64,000 nt of DNA from Lentzea atacamensis (lineage in GTDB: Bacteria > Actinomycetota > Actinomycetes > Mycobacteriales > Pseudonocardiaceae). Shown here in pieces: positions 17,943 to 25,487 of the stretch. The notes beneath the pieces were generated by a model. That model was given only the letters and a program-made list of their open reading frames with translations, made no database searches and was not told the DNA's origin. The stretch's first letter is position 1. Each line of letters begins with the position of its first letter. Made by a program: the position numbers and the translations under genes. The stretch is taken from positions 721,642-785,641 of the forward strand of contig NZ_QLTT01000004.1 of NCBI RefSeq assembly GCF_003269295.1, written 5' to 3'.

Positions 17943-18527
17943 CTCCGGCTGGTGGCGGCCGCGCCGGCTCCCGTGGTAGGCCTGCTCCCGCAGCACGGCG
18001 AGCCAGTGCGGCGCCATCTCCATCTCCGGCGGCCGGTTGAGCACGGGGTCGAACGCCACCGGGGTCGTCACCGGCTTCTCGTGATGGAGCGTCACGTCCG
18101 CGATTCGGCGCCACTCGGCGTCCTTGCCCGACACGTGGAGCGTGAACCGGCCGGGCAGTTCGCCGTCGTCCGGCACGGCCATGAACCACAGCAGCTCGTC
18201 GCGGTACCGGTAGGGCGCCAGCGTGCCGAGCCTGGCGTCCCGCCAGTGCCGCACGAACTTCGGCAGCAAGCGCGTCCGCTGGCCGGTGCCGGTGCTGGAC
18301 AGCAGCAGGTCCCAGTCACCGGACGCAGTCGGCACCCGCAACGCGAGGCCGAGCACGTCCGGTTTTCCCGGTCCGGTGCCCGCTCCCTTGGACAGGCGCG
18401 CGGTCACGGTGGCCGCTGCGGGAAACGGTTCGGTGCCGGTCAGCTCACCGGTCAGCTGGACGCCGCGCGGATGCAGCGCGCGGTCGTTCCTCACCCGGGC
18501 GATCAGGCGGAAAACAGTGGACAGCAC
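17937..18527 (-). CDS. Catalase-fold protein of unknown function (sometimes annotated phosphodiesterase)
   Basis: 196 residues from GTG 18527 (VLSTVFRLIARVRNDRALHPRGVQ). The segments RALHPRGVQLTGELTG, VTARLSKGAGTGPGKPDVLGLALRV and LLPYRYRDELL-like strands match a small beta-barrel family related to catalases, without the haem-ligand region that can be recognised. Function not established. The frame is open upstream but overlaps the start of the methyltransferase gene on the other strand; 70 bp separate the two starts. Confidence 0.65.
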   Translation of the reverse strand: MLSTVFRLIARVRNDRALHPRGVQLTGELTGTEPFPAAATVTARLSKGAGTGPGKPDVLGLALRVPTASGDWDLLLSSTGTGQRTRLLPKFVRHWRDARLGTLAPYRYRDELLWFMAVPDDGELPGRFTLHVSGKDAEWRRIADVTLHHEKPVTTPVAFDPVLNRPPEMEMAPHWLAVLREQAYHGSRRGRHQPES

Positions 18528-18597
18528 ATCCCGGTGTACCCGTGGGAAACACCGGGAAACGCGGTGTTTCAAGGTCCTACCACGAGCCGATTCCCGG

Positions 18598-19269
18598 ATG
18601 GTGAGGCTGCTGAGAGCACCGGGCGTGTACGCGCCCCAGGACGACACCGCGCTGCTCGTCGAGGCCATGCACGCCGCGGCGATCCCGGTGGGCGCGCGTG
18701 TTCTGGACGTCGGCACCGGCAGCGGAGCGCTGGCGATCGCGGCGATCCGCGCGGGAGCCGCCGAAGTGACCGGTGTGGACGTGTCGCGGCGCGCGGTGTG
18801 GACGGCGCGGGTCAACGCGGCGCTGCGGCGGATGCCGTTGCGCGTGCGGCTCGGCAACGCGCTCGAGGTCGTGGCGGACGAGCAGTTCGACCTGGTGCTC
18901 GCCAACCCGCCGTACGTCCCGGCCGCCGGTTCCTGTGCGGCGCGCGGGCCCGCGCGGGCGTGGGACGCGGGGCTGGACGGACGACAGCTGCTGGACCCGT
19001 TGTGCGCAGGGATGTTCGGCCTTCTGGCGCCGGGCGGCGTGCTGCTGATGGTCCACTCCGCACTGTGCGGAGTGGACACGACGTTGCGGCAGTTGCGGGA
19101 CAACGGCCTGAAGGCTTCGATCGTGCAACGCCGCCGGGTGCCGTTCGGGCCCGTCATGAACGGCAGGATCGGCTTCCTGGAGCGGCACGGCCTGATCGAG
19201 CCGGGCCAGCGGCACGAGGAACTGGTGGTGATCCGCGGTGACCGGCCAGAACGCTCCCAACCGGCGTGA
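18598..19269 (+). CDS. HemK2/MTQ2-like SAM-dependent methyltransferase
   Basis: 223 residues. SAM motif I VLDVGTGSGALAI, motif II VDVSRRAV and the catalytic NPPYVP, which marks Gln/Asn N5-methyltransferases of the HemK/PrmC/MTQ2 group. The substrate here is unknown. ATG 18598 or GTG 18601. The last 32 bases overlap the CDGSH gene in another frame. It is divergent from the catalase-fold gene and heads a redox-flavoured neighbourhood. Confidence 0.88.
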   Translation: MVRLLRAPGVYAPQDDTALLVEAMHAAAIPVGARVLDVGTGSGALAIAAIRAGAAEVTGVDVSRRAVWTARVNAALRRMPLRVRLGNALEVVADEQFDLVLANPPYVPAAGSCAARGPARAWDAGLDGRQLLDPLCAGMFGLLAPGGVLLMVHSALCGVDTTLRQLRDNGLKASIVQRRRVPFGPVMNGRIGFLERHGLIEPGQRHEELVVIRGDRPERSQPA

Positions 19270-19480
19270 GCGCAGGGTGACGGTGGTGCCGAACGGGCCG
19301 GTGCTCGTCGAGGGACCGGTCGAGCTCGTCACCGAGGACGGCGTGACGCACACCAGCGACCGGTTCGTGGTCGCGGTGTGCGCGTGCCGCCGCAGCAAGC
19401 GCTACCCGTTCTGCGACACCAGCCATCGCAGGCGCGTGCGCAGCGACGACTCGCCGGCGGCCCACGACGACAGCAGGTGA
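19238..19480 (+). CDS. CDGSH-type iron-sulfur protein
   Basis: 80 residues. The motif C-A-C-x2-S-x3-P-F-C-D-x2-H (CACRRSKRYPFCDTSH) supplies three Cys and one His for a 2Fe-2S cluster, as in mitoNEET-like proteins. Probably an electron-transfer or cluster-sensing protein, cytosolic here. GTG start lies inside the methyltransferase gene. Its last 79 bp overlap the convergent haem-oxygenase-like gene, including the part encoding the end of the cluster motif. Confidence 0.9.
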   Translation: MTGQNAPNRRERRVTVVPNGPVLVEGPVELVTEDGVTHTSDRFVVAVCACRRSKRYPFCDTSHRRRVRSDDSPAAHDDSR

Positions 19481-20424
19481 TCGGCGAGGCGTGCTTCGAG
19501 CAGTTCCGTCGCCTGGATGCCGAACACCACGTCGGCGCGCAGCTTCGGCTCCTGCTCCAGCAGCGAGCCGATGACGTCACGCCGCATGATCTGCTCGTGC
19601 ACGGCGTCGGCCTCGATGTGCTCGGTGAAGAACTCGACGCAGCGCGGGTCGGCCTCCAGGCGTTCGAGCGCCTGGGCCAGGCGGATCGCGCTCGGGGCGG
19701 TGGTGATCTCCGCGGCGGCGAAGTGGCCGACCAGCGCGCCGCGCAACGACCGGTGCAGGCCGAAGAGCGACATCATGTTGACGATCGCGATTGCCGGTGC
19801 CGGCACGTCGTCGAGGTAGTGCAGGTAGTCCGAGGACATACCGGCGCCCTCGAGCAGGTCGGCGTAGAGGCGGGAGTGCATCCGGTCGGCCCGGCCGCCG
19901 CCGAACTCGTCGAACTCCACCGCGACCAGTGCCGCCTTCGCCGTGCCGCGCAGCCTCGGGATCACCCACGCGTGCGGGTCGGCCTCCTTGTGGTGGTACA
20001 CCGAGCGATGCGCGAAGTACTCGCGCATCTCGTCCCAGGTCCCGTGGTCCCGCAGGTGATGTGACACCCCGCTGCCGGGGAGGTGCTCGACCAGCAACGC
20101 GTCCAGCGCCGCGTCGAGGTCGTCCCCGCCGTCCACATCGGACCGCAACGCCGCCAGGAACGCCGTTTCGGCATGGGCGCGGAGCTTCAGCAGCTCCGGA
20201 TCCCACTCCCAGGCCTCGTGCACGCCGTCGAAACCGCAGTAGTGCAGCTCGTACAGCACGTGCAGGGCGATGGTGAGGTCCTCGCCGTACGGGTCGGCGT
20301 CGGTGTACGGGATCGAACGGCCGTTCGGCGGACCGCCCAAGGTGTCGATGACGGTCTCGGACAGCGGCCCGCGGGGCGAGGGAAGCTTCACCACGTTCTC
20401 ATACCCGCTGGTCGACGAGGTCAT
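19402..20424 (-). CDS. Iron-containing redox enzyme family protein (haem-oxygenase-like fold)
   Basis: 340 residues from ATG 20424 (MTSSTSGYENVVKL). The helical core ALHVLYELHYCGFDGV, VYHHKEADPHAW, VAVEFDEFGGG, LFGLHRSLRGALVGHFAAAEITTAP and FFTEHIEADAVHEQIM carries the Glu/His spacing of the Haem_oxygenas_2 (di-iron, HDO-like) family. Several members oxidise amines or fatty acids; the substrate here is unknown. The start overlaps the upstream GCS2 gene by 26 bp and the end overlaps the CDGSH gene by 79 bp. The co-location with CDGSH suggests a redox partnership. Confidence 0.85.
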   Translation of the reverse strand: MTSSTSGYENVVKLPSPRGPLSETVIDTLGGPPNGRSIPYTDADPYGEDLTIALHVLYELHYCGFDGVHEAWEWDPELLKLRAHAETAFLAALRSDVDGGDDLDAALDALLVEHLPGSGVSHHLRDHGTWDEMREYFAHRSVYHHKEADPHAWVIPRLRGTAKAALVAVEFDEFGGGRADRMHSRLYADLLEGAGMSSDYLHYLDDVPAPAIAIVNMMSLFGLHRSLRGALVGHFAAAEITTAPSAIRLAQALERLEADPRCVEFFTEHIEADAVHEQIMRRDVIGSLLEQEPKLRADVVFGIQATELLEARLADHLLSSWAAGESSLRTRLRWLVSQNG

Positions 20425-21385
20425 GCACGAGCTCGAGCTCGCCACGTTCCGCCAACGCCGGTGTGACGTGCTCCAGCAGTGCCTCCAGCAGCGCTGTCGC
20501 GGGCACCCGGCACTCCCGCCACGGATCCACCCCCGCGCCGTCCAAGCCGTACCGGGAAGCCGCCCAGACGGCCGCTGCGCACACGTCGTCACGCACCGGG
20601 CGTGGTTCATCGGCCACGGCCGCCGTGTGCACGAGAGCGCGAGACAGAGCCGCTTGCAGCATCGCGTCCTCGACGGTGGCCGCCGCGTCCGCCACGCGGA
20701 ACTCCACGGTGGGCAGCTTCGGGGACAGCCGGGCGAGCCAGAACGACTGGGCGCGGTCCACCAGGGTGCCGCACGCGACCATGCGGGCGACGTGCGCGTC
20801 GTAGCCGGCGGCGTCCGCGAACACCGGGGCCACCCCGGAACCGGGAAAGCGGGACTGCTCGACCATGCGCCAGCTCGCGTAGCCGTTGCCGGCGGAGTTC
20901 GCCGACAGCGCCAGCAACGTCGGCAGCCACGGCCGGAGGTGGTTGAGGACGCGCACCCCGGTCTCCCGGTCGGGCACGCCGACGTGCACGTGGCAGCCGC
21001 AGGCCTCGTAGTGCTCGACGACACCCGCGTAGGTGTCGAGAACCCGGCGGAACCGCGGGTTGTCGTGCGACACGATCGGCTGCAGCGACGGTTTCACCGG
21101 CGTGCCACGGGAAACCAGCCCGAGGCCGGTCTCCTCGGCCGCCTTCGCGAGCATCGCACGCGCCTGCCGGAGCGCATGGCCCAGCTCGGCGACGCTCGTG
21201 CACGGACCGGTCGCCGCCTCCACCTGCGTGCTCGCGAGCTCGGCGTGGAACTTCGTCAGGTCGGTGTCCTGCACGCGCGCCAGCACGGCGTCCGCCCGTA
21301 CCGCGGTACGGGCGGACGCCGTGTCGACGAGCAGGAACTCTTCTTCTACGCCAACGGTGTCAGCGCACTGCGGCACGCCGGCCAA
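20399..21385 (-). CDS. Glutamate-cysteine ligase-like carboxylate-amine ligase (GCS2/YbdK family)
   Basis: 328 residues. GVEEEFLLVD at the N-terminus, ELASTQVEAATGPC, CGCHVHVGVPDRETGVRVLNHLRPWLPTLLALSANS and VEFRVADAA are GCS2 signatures. Forms an ATP-dependent gamma-glutamyl amide; since mycothiol is the usual thiol in these bacteria, the natural substrate may not be cysteine. ATG 21385 overlaps the DUF4383 gene end by 26 bp; GTG 21376 is an alternative start. Operon with the haem-oxygenase-like gene. Confidence 0.9.
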   Translation of the reverse strand: MAGVPQCADTVGVEEEFLLVDTASARTAVRADAVLARVQDTDLTKFHAELASTQVEAATGPCTSVAELGHALRQARAMLAKAAEETGLGLVSRGTPVKPSLQPIVSHDNPRFRRVLDTYAGVVEHYEACGCHVHVGVPDRETGVRVLNHLRPWLPTLLALSANSAGNGYASWRMVEQSRFPGSGVAPVFADAAGYDAHVARMVACGTLVDRAQSFWLARLSPKLPTVEFRVADAAATVEDAMLQAALSRALVHTAAVADEPRPVRDDVCAAAVWAASRYGLDGAGVDPWRECRVPATALLEALLEHVTPALAERGELELVHDLVDQRV

Positions 21386-21800
21386 GCGCGACTCCCAATC
21401 CGATCATGCCGAGACCGAGGACGAAGTGCAGCCAGTCGTCCGCGGTGTTGAGCGGCACGAAGTTGGCGGAGCTGGTCTTGTCGATCACGAGTCCGTACAG
21501 CCACAGCACGAGGTAGATCGCGCCGCCGCCGATCAGGAAGGCTCGCGCACCGGCGGCCGAGCGTGCGGCCAGGAAGCCCGCGACGCCGAACAGCAAGTGC
21601 ACGATGTTGTGCAGAATCGACACCATGAAGATCCCGAGCAGCATGGCACCGGACTCATGACCGGCGAAGGTCATCTGGTCGTAGTTCGTGGTGATGCCCG
21701 GGATGAAGCCGAGCACTCCGACGAGTGCGAACACGGCCGCGACGACCAGGGCTGCCTGCTGGACCCTCGTGCGGGTGGAGACGTCGACCATCGAACTCAC
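21360..21800 (-). CDS. DUF4383 four-helix membrane protein
   Basis: 146 residues with four TM segments: QAALVVAAVFALVGVLGFIPG, ESGAMLLGIFMVSILHNIVHLLFGVAGFLAA and two more towards the C-terminus, with the DUF4383 marker HNIVHLLFGVAGF. The family is of unknown function. Start ATG 21800 with GAGGTGAG upstream. Confidence 0.9.
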   Translation of the reverse strand: MSSMVDVSTRTRVQQAALVVAAVFALVGVLGFIPGITTNYDQMTFAGHESGAMLLGIFMVSILHNIVHLLFGVAGFLAARSAAGARAFLIGGGAIYLVLWLYGLVIDKTSSANFVPLNTADDWLHFVLGLGMIGLGVALGRRAAVR

Positions 21801-21884
21801 CTCGTGGTTTGGTCGTGAACGTGGTCGATCGACGGGCTACCCGGCGGGGGTGGACGCAAACCCTCGGCGGGTATTCGTGTCGGT

Positions 21885-22277
21885 ATGGACGAGGTAACGA
21901 TCCAGGCGCTCGGCAAGCTCAGCGCGGCCCTGGAGACCACCGAACGGGCACGCGGCCACCTCTACTCGTTCCACCAGCTCACCGGCACGGCGGACTTCAT
22001 GCTCGATGAGGCGGTCGCGCTGCTGCGCCAGGCCGGCCACCACGAGCACGCGGACCGCGTGCAGGGGGAGCTGCTCGGCAGGAACGTGCTGCCGGGACGG
22101 TGGACCTTCGAGATCGTCGAGGAGTACGACGACACGTACTACGAGTGCTTCCGCGAGGTCGAGCGCGCCGCCAGGGACGCCTTGGCGGACGGCAGGCGCC
22201 ACGACCTCGAAGCGCGCCTCAAACAGGAACGTCAGCGGCTCAGCGCGGCCGTGTCCTACAAGTCTCGTCCGCGATAG
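21885..22277 (+). CDS. Helical protein of unknown function
   Basis: 130 residues, no recognised family name. Highly charged and predicted helical: GKLSAALETTERARGHLYSFHQLTG, LDEAVALLRQAGHHEHADRV, VLPGRWTFEIVEEYDDTYYECF, ending QRLSAAVSYKSRPR. Aromatic-acidic EEYDDTYYECF is the most distinctive part. The pattern recurs, as far as I remember, in small actinobacterial proteins without assigned role. The C-terminal heptapeptide AAVSYKS is also the C-terminus of the convergent LuxR protein because of the inverted repeat at 22244-22323. Confidence 0.7.
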   Translation: MDEVTIQALGKLSAALETTERARGHLYSFHQLTGTADFMLDEAVALLRQAGHHEHADRVQGELLGRNVLPGRWTFEIVEEYDDTYYECFREVERAARDALADGRRHDLEARLKQERQRLSAAVSYKSRPR

Positions 22278-22323
22278 TCGCGTCCGAGAGGCTCATCGAA
22301 CGGACTTGTAGGACACGGCCGCG
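22244..22323. repeat. 21-bp perfect inverted repeat over the 3' ends of two convergent genes
   Basis: Arm 22244-22264 (CGCGGCCGTGTCCTACAAGT plus C) and its exact complement 22303-22323, separated by 38 nt containing both stop codons (TAG 22275-22277 on plus; TGA 22295-22293 on minus). Both arms are coding and in phase, so each gene ends in AAVSYKS. It probably folds as a bidirectional terminator. Confidence 0.9.
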
Positions 22324-25181
22324 GCGTACGCCGACAAGGACTCCCGGTCCGGCTGACCCGTCTTCGCGATGAGCGAGGCGACGTGCTTCTCCACCGTGCG
22401 CGGCGAGATGTGCAGGCGGGTGCCGATGGCCTTGTTGCCCATCCGGTCGGCGAGCAGCACGAAGACCTCGAACTCGCGGACCGTCACACCGTGCCCGCGC
22501 AGCTGTTTCGGCACCTGGTCCGTGCCGCTGCGGCGTTGCTGCACCGGCGCGCCCGCCTGCCGCAGCAGGCCCCGGCACGCCGATGCCACCGCCGGGATCC
22601 CCGCCTCGTGGAAGTACTCCTCCGCGGTGCGCAGCCACGTCACCGGATCACCCCACGCCGAGGCCTCCTGCGCGATCAGCCGCAGTCCCAGATGCCGTGC
22701 CATGGGGTAGAGGGCAGCGGCCTCCTGGGCGCTCTCGAACGCTTCCAGCGCTTCGGCGCCCCTGCCGTCGCGGCCGAGCAGGACGGCGCGGGCGAGGCCG
22801 GCGAACTGGCGGTTCCAGCGCATGCCGGCGGCACTCGACTTCGCCAGCACCTCGTAGTCGGACCAGCCGAAGCGGCCGTCCAGCACCGCGAGGAGCACCC
22901 GGATGCCGTGCGTGCCGGAGAGGTGGAACGTGGTGGGGTTCTGCGACTCCTTCGCCTCGGCGGCGTCGAGCTCCTGCGCCGCCAGCGCGTGGTCCTCTTC
23001 GAGCAGGGCGCAGAACGCGCGCGCAAGCCCGTGGCACAGCGGGATTTCCTGCGCGCCGCCCTTCGCCACCTCCTCGAACCTCGCGGTGGCGTCGTCGGTC
23101 TCCTGCCGGTTGCCGCGGTGCCCGGCGAGCGTTGCCTTCACCATCAGCAGATAACGGGTCAGCGCGTGGAACTGCAGCCGCGCGGTGGCCTGCAGGCAGC
23201 TGTCGATCTGCTCACCGGCCGTCTCGTAGGCGCCGGTCAGCACGTGTTGCAACGCCATGATGGCGTCGACGTTGTACGCCACGGTGATCGCGCCCGCCCG
23301 GCACGCCTCGTCGCGCACCCGGCCGAGCGCCGCCGTGCAGCCGGACGCGAGCCAGTCGTTGCCCGCCAGGCGAACCAGCGCGTAGATGTGCTGGATCGGC
23401 ATCTGGTGCGCGTCCGCGAGCGCGCGGGCCTTGTCGAAGCACCTGTTGGCCTCGTCGAGGTCCTGCTCGCGCGCGATGATGCCGAGCAGCTGCCACGCCT
23501 CGCACGCCACCACCGGAAGCTCCGCCCGTGCCGCCGCGTCCGCCGCCTTCCTGGCGAGGCACGCAGCGGATTCGATCCGGTCGGCGCTCGAGATGTTCAG
23601 CGTGAGGTACGCCGAGTTGACGTCCAGCTGGGCGGTCAGCTCGTCCGGCGCCCCGGCGCCGAGCAGTGAGCGGGCGGCGCGGACCTGTTCCACTCCGTCG
23701 GTGAACCTGCCCGCCAGGTAGGCGACCCGCGCGAGTCGCGTGTGGAGCTTCGCGCGGCGCGGCCCGTCCAGGCCGCTGAGATCCGCGATCTCCCTCTCCA
23801 GCTCGAAGGCGCGTTCGAACTCGCCCGTCTCCGCCAGCGCGGGCAGGAGACTGTCGAGCACGTCGGCGCGCGCCTCGCCGGTGAGCAGCCGCTGCGCCCG
23901 GTCGAGCAACGTGACGGCCGACCCCGCCGCGCCGTTGCCCAGCGCGCGCTCACCGGCCTCGGCGAACAGCAGTCCCGCCTCGGCAGGCGATCCGGCGTCG
24001 AACCTGAGCTTCGCGACGAGCGGGCACCAGTCGCCGGTCAGGCCGGGGTGCAGATCCTCGACCGCGTCCGCCGCACGCCTGGACAGTTCCGCACGTTCGG
24101 TGGGCGTGAGCTGGGCGAGCAACGCGTCCGCGGTGAGCGGGTGGCGGAACGCGTACCAGTCCGGTGCGGGCTCGTCGGGTGTCACGAGCTGCGCGGCGAC
24201 CCCGGCGTGCAGATGACTCAGCAGAGCCCGGTCGCCGGTGCCGGTCACCCGCTGCACCACCGAGAGCGGGAACCGGTGGCCCAGCACCGCGGCGATGGAC
24301 AGCACCTCACGGCCCTGCGGCCCCAGCCGGTCGATGCGGTGGGCGACGCTGCGGACGAACGCCGCCGGCACCGGCAGCTTGAGCTCGCCGAGCACCTGCC
24401 AGCCCCGCGCGCCGGAGACGAGGAGGCCGCTGCTCACCATGCCGTGCAGCAGTTCCTCGACGAGGAACGGGTTTCCGGCGCTGTCCGTCCACAAGCGAGC
24501 GCACAGCTCCGCCGGGATCCGCTCGCTCTCCAGGCAGGCGGCGGTCATCCGCTCGACCTCCGCCCGCGTCAGCCTGCGCAGGTCCAGCTGGGCCGCCGCG
24601 CCGCGCTGCGCGATCCGGTGGATCAGCTCCAGCGCGTTGCCCGGCTCGGTGCGGATCGTGGCGAGCAGCAGAACCGGCTGGTCCTCCAGGTTGTCCGCCA
24701 GGTACTCGATGACCGCGAGCGTCTCGGCGTCGGCGTCGTGCAGGTCCTCCAGCACCAGCAGGCACGGGGTCTTGCGCGCGACGCTCGCCAGCAGCCTGAG
24801 CACCGCCTCCGCCAGCACCACCACGGATTCGGTTGTGGACCGGTGGTCGTGCCACTCCGGGATCAGAGTGCCCAGCACCGGTTTGTAGGGGCCGAGCGCG
24901 GAGTCGTCGGGCGGTTCGCCGCGGAACAGGGCGAGCAGGGCTTCGGCGATCGGGCGGAACGGCACCATCGGGCCGATGCTCGTGCCGCGCCCCTTGAGCA
25001 CTCTGACGCCCGCGTCGTAGGCGTGGCCGGCGGCGTACCGGGCGAGCCGCGACTTGCCGATACCGGCCTCGCCGGTCAGGAAGATCGCGCCTCCCCGGCC
25101 GGCGCGTGTGCGATCGAGTGCCTCCACGAGAGCCGTGACCTCTCGATCTCGGCCGACCACGTGGGGCGCTCGGGTCTGCAT
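22293..25181 (-). CDS. LAL-type LuxR regulator with AAA ATPase domain
   Basis: 962 residues. Walker A TGEAGIGKS (36-44), Walker B LLVLEDLHDA (141-150), a central TPR-like helical region rich in Ala/Leu, and a C-terminal LuxR HTH (VTVREFEVFVLLADRMGNKAIGTRLH, then SPRTVEKHVASLI). Large ATP-binding LuxR proteins commonly activate secondary-metabolite or carbohydrate clusters. It lies 105 bp downstream of the small peptide gene, same strand as lanM, with a terminator hairpin between. Translation starts at ATG 25181. Confidence 0.94.
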   Translation of the reverse strand: MQTRAPHVVGRDREVTALVEALDRTRAGRGGAIFLTGEAGIGKSRLARYAAGHAYDAGVRVLKGRGTSIGPMVPFRPIAEALLALFRGEPPDDSALGPYKPVLGTLIPEWHDHRSTTESVVVLAEAVLRLLASVARKTPCLLVLEDLHDADAETLAVIEYLADNLEDQPVLLLATIRTEPGNALELIHRIAQRGAAAQLDLRRLTRAEVERMTAACLESERIPAELCARLWTDSAGNPFLVEELLHGMVSSGLLVSGARGWQVLGELKLPVPAAFVRSVAHRIDRLGPQGREVLSIAAVLGHRFPLSVVQRVTGTGDRALLSHLHAGVAAQLVTPDEPAPDWYAFRHPLTADALLAQLTPTERAELSRRAADAVEDLHPGLTGDWCPLVAKLRFDAGSPAEAGLLFAEAGERALGNGAAGSAVTLLDRAQRLLTGEARADVLDSLLPALAETGEFERAFELEREIADLSGLDGPRRAKLHTRLARVAYLAGRFTDGVEQVRAARSLLGAGAPDELTAQLDVNSAYLTLNISSADRIESAACLARKAADAAARAELPVVACEAWQLLGIIAREQDLDEANRCFDKARALADAHQMPIQHIYALVRLAGNDWLASGCTAALGRVRDEACRAGAITVAYNVDAIMALQHVLTGAYETAGEQIDSCLQATARLQFHALTRYLLMVKATLAGHRGNRQETDDATARFEEVAKGGAQEIPLCHGLARAFCALLEEDHALAAQELDAAEAKESQNPTTFHLSGTHGIRVLLAVLDGRFGWSDYEVLAKSSAAGMRWNRQFAGLARAVLLGRDGRGAEALEAFESAQEAAALYPMARHLGLRLIAQEASAWGDPVTWLRTAEEYFHEAGIPAVASACRGLLRQAGAPVQQRRSGTDQVPKQLRGHGVTVREFEVFVLLADRMGNKAIGTRLHISPRTVEKHVASLIAKTGQPDRESLSAYAAAVSYKSVR

Positions 25182-25246
25182 GGCTGGACCTTAACGGCCT
25201 CGTGACGCCGTCCGGATCGGCTGCTCAGGCGTAATTCCGGGGCAAT

Positions 25247-25269
25247 GGGGCCGGGCACCGCCCGGCCCC
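25247..25269 (-). terminator. 10-bp GC hairpin after the small peptide gene
   Basis: GGGGCCGGGC (25247-25256) and exact complement (25260-25269), 3-nt loop, just downstream of the peptide gene on the minus strand and before the LAL gene. Likely separates or attenuates transcription into the regulator gene. Confidence 0.6.
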
Positions 25270-25286
25270 TCCACCGGTTTCGGGCC

Positions 25287-25475
25287 TCACACCACGCTGA
25301 CGGTCGTGTCCGACAGCGCGGGGGTGAGGGACGCGAAGGCACCCGCCGCGAGTGTCAGTCCGGCCAGGGCACGGGCTCTCGCACCGGCGGACGACTTCGG
25401 CGCGAGCTCCATTTCCCCGATCACGTGCTCGACCGGCTCTGGCAGGGCGGCCGGGCGGTGCAGGGACTCGTTCAT
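25287..25475 (-). CDS. Small peptide coupled to LanM; candidate Cys-free precursor
   Basis: 62 residues. Its GAGGAG ribosome-binding site overlaps the LanM stop region and its ATG lies 12 bp after it, so it is very probably translated. The first half looks like a class II leader (LPEPVEHVIGEMEL, charged, Glu-rich); the second half is ALAGLTLAAGAFASLTP followed by LSDTTVSVV, rich in Ser/Thr (T41, S49, T51, S55, T57, T58, S60). There is no cysteine, so thioether rings could not form intramolecularly. It could be a dehydrated LanM substrate, or a small membrane peptide (residues 36-50 are hydrophobic). No identity to a known precursor is claimed. Confidence 0.72.
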   Translation of the reverse strand: MNESLHRPAALPEPVEHVIGEMELAPKSSAGARARALAGLTLAAGAFASLTPALSDTTVSVV

Positions 25476-25487
25476 CGGATGTACTCC

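Noticed and set aside
23742..25205. A 487-codon plus-strand open frame opposite the LAL regulator
   Set aside because: Antisense shadow; Walker and HTH motifs lie on the other strand.
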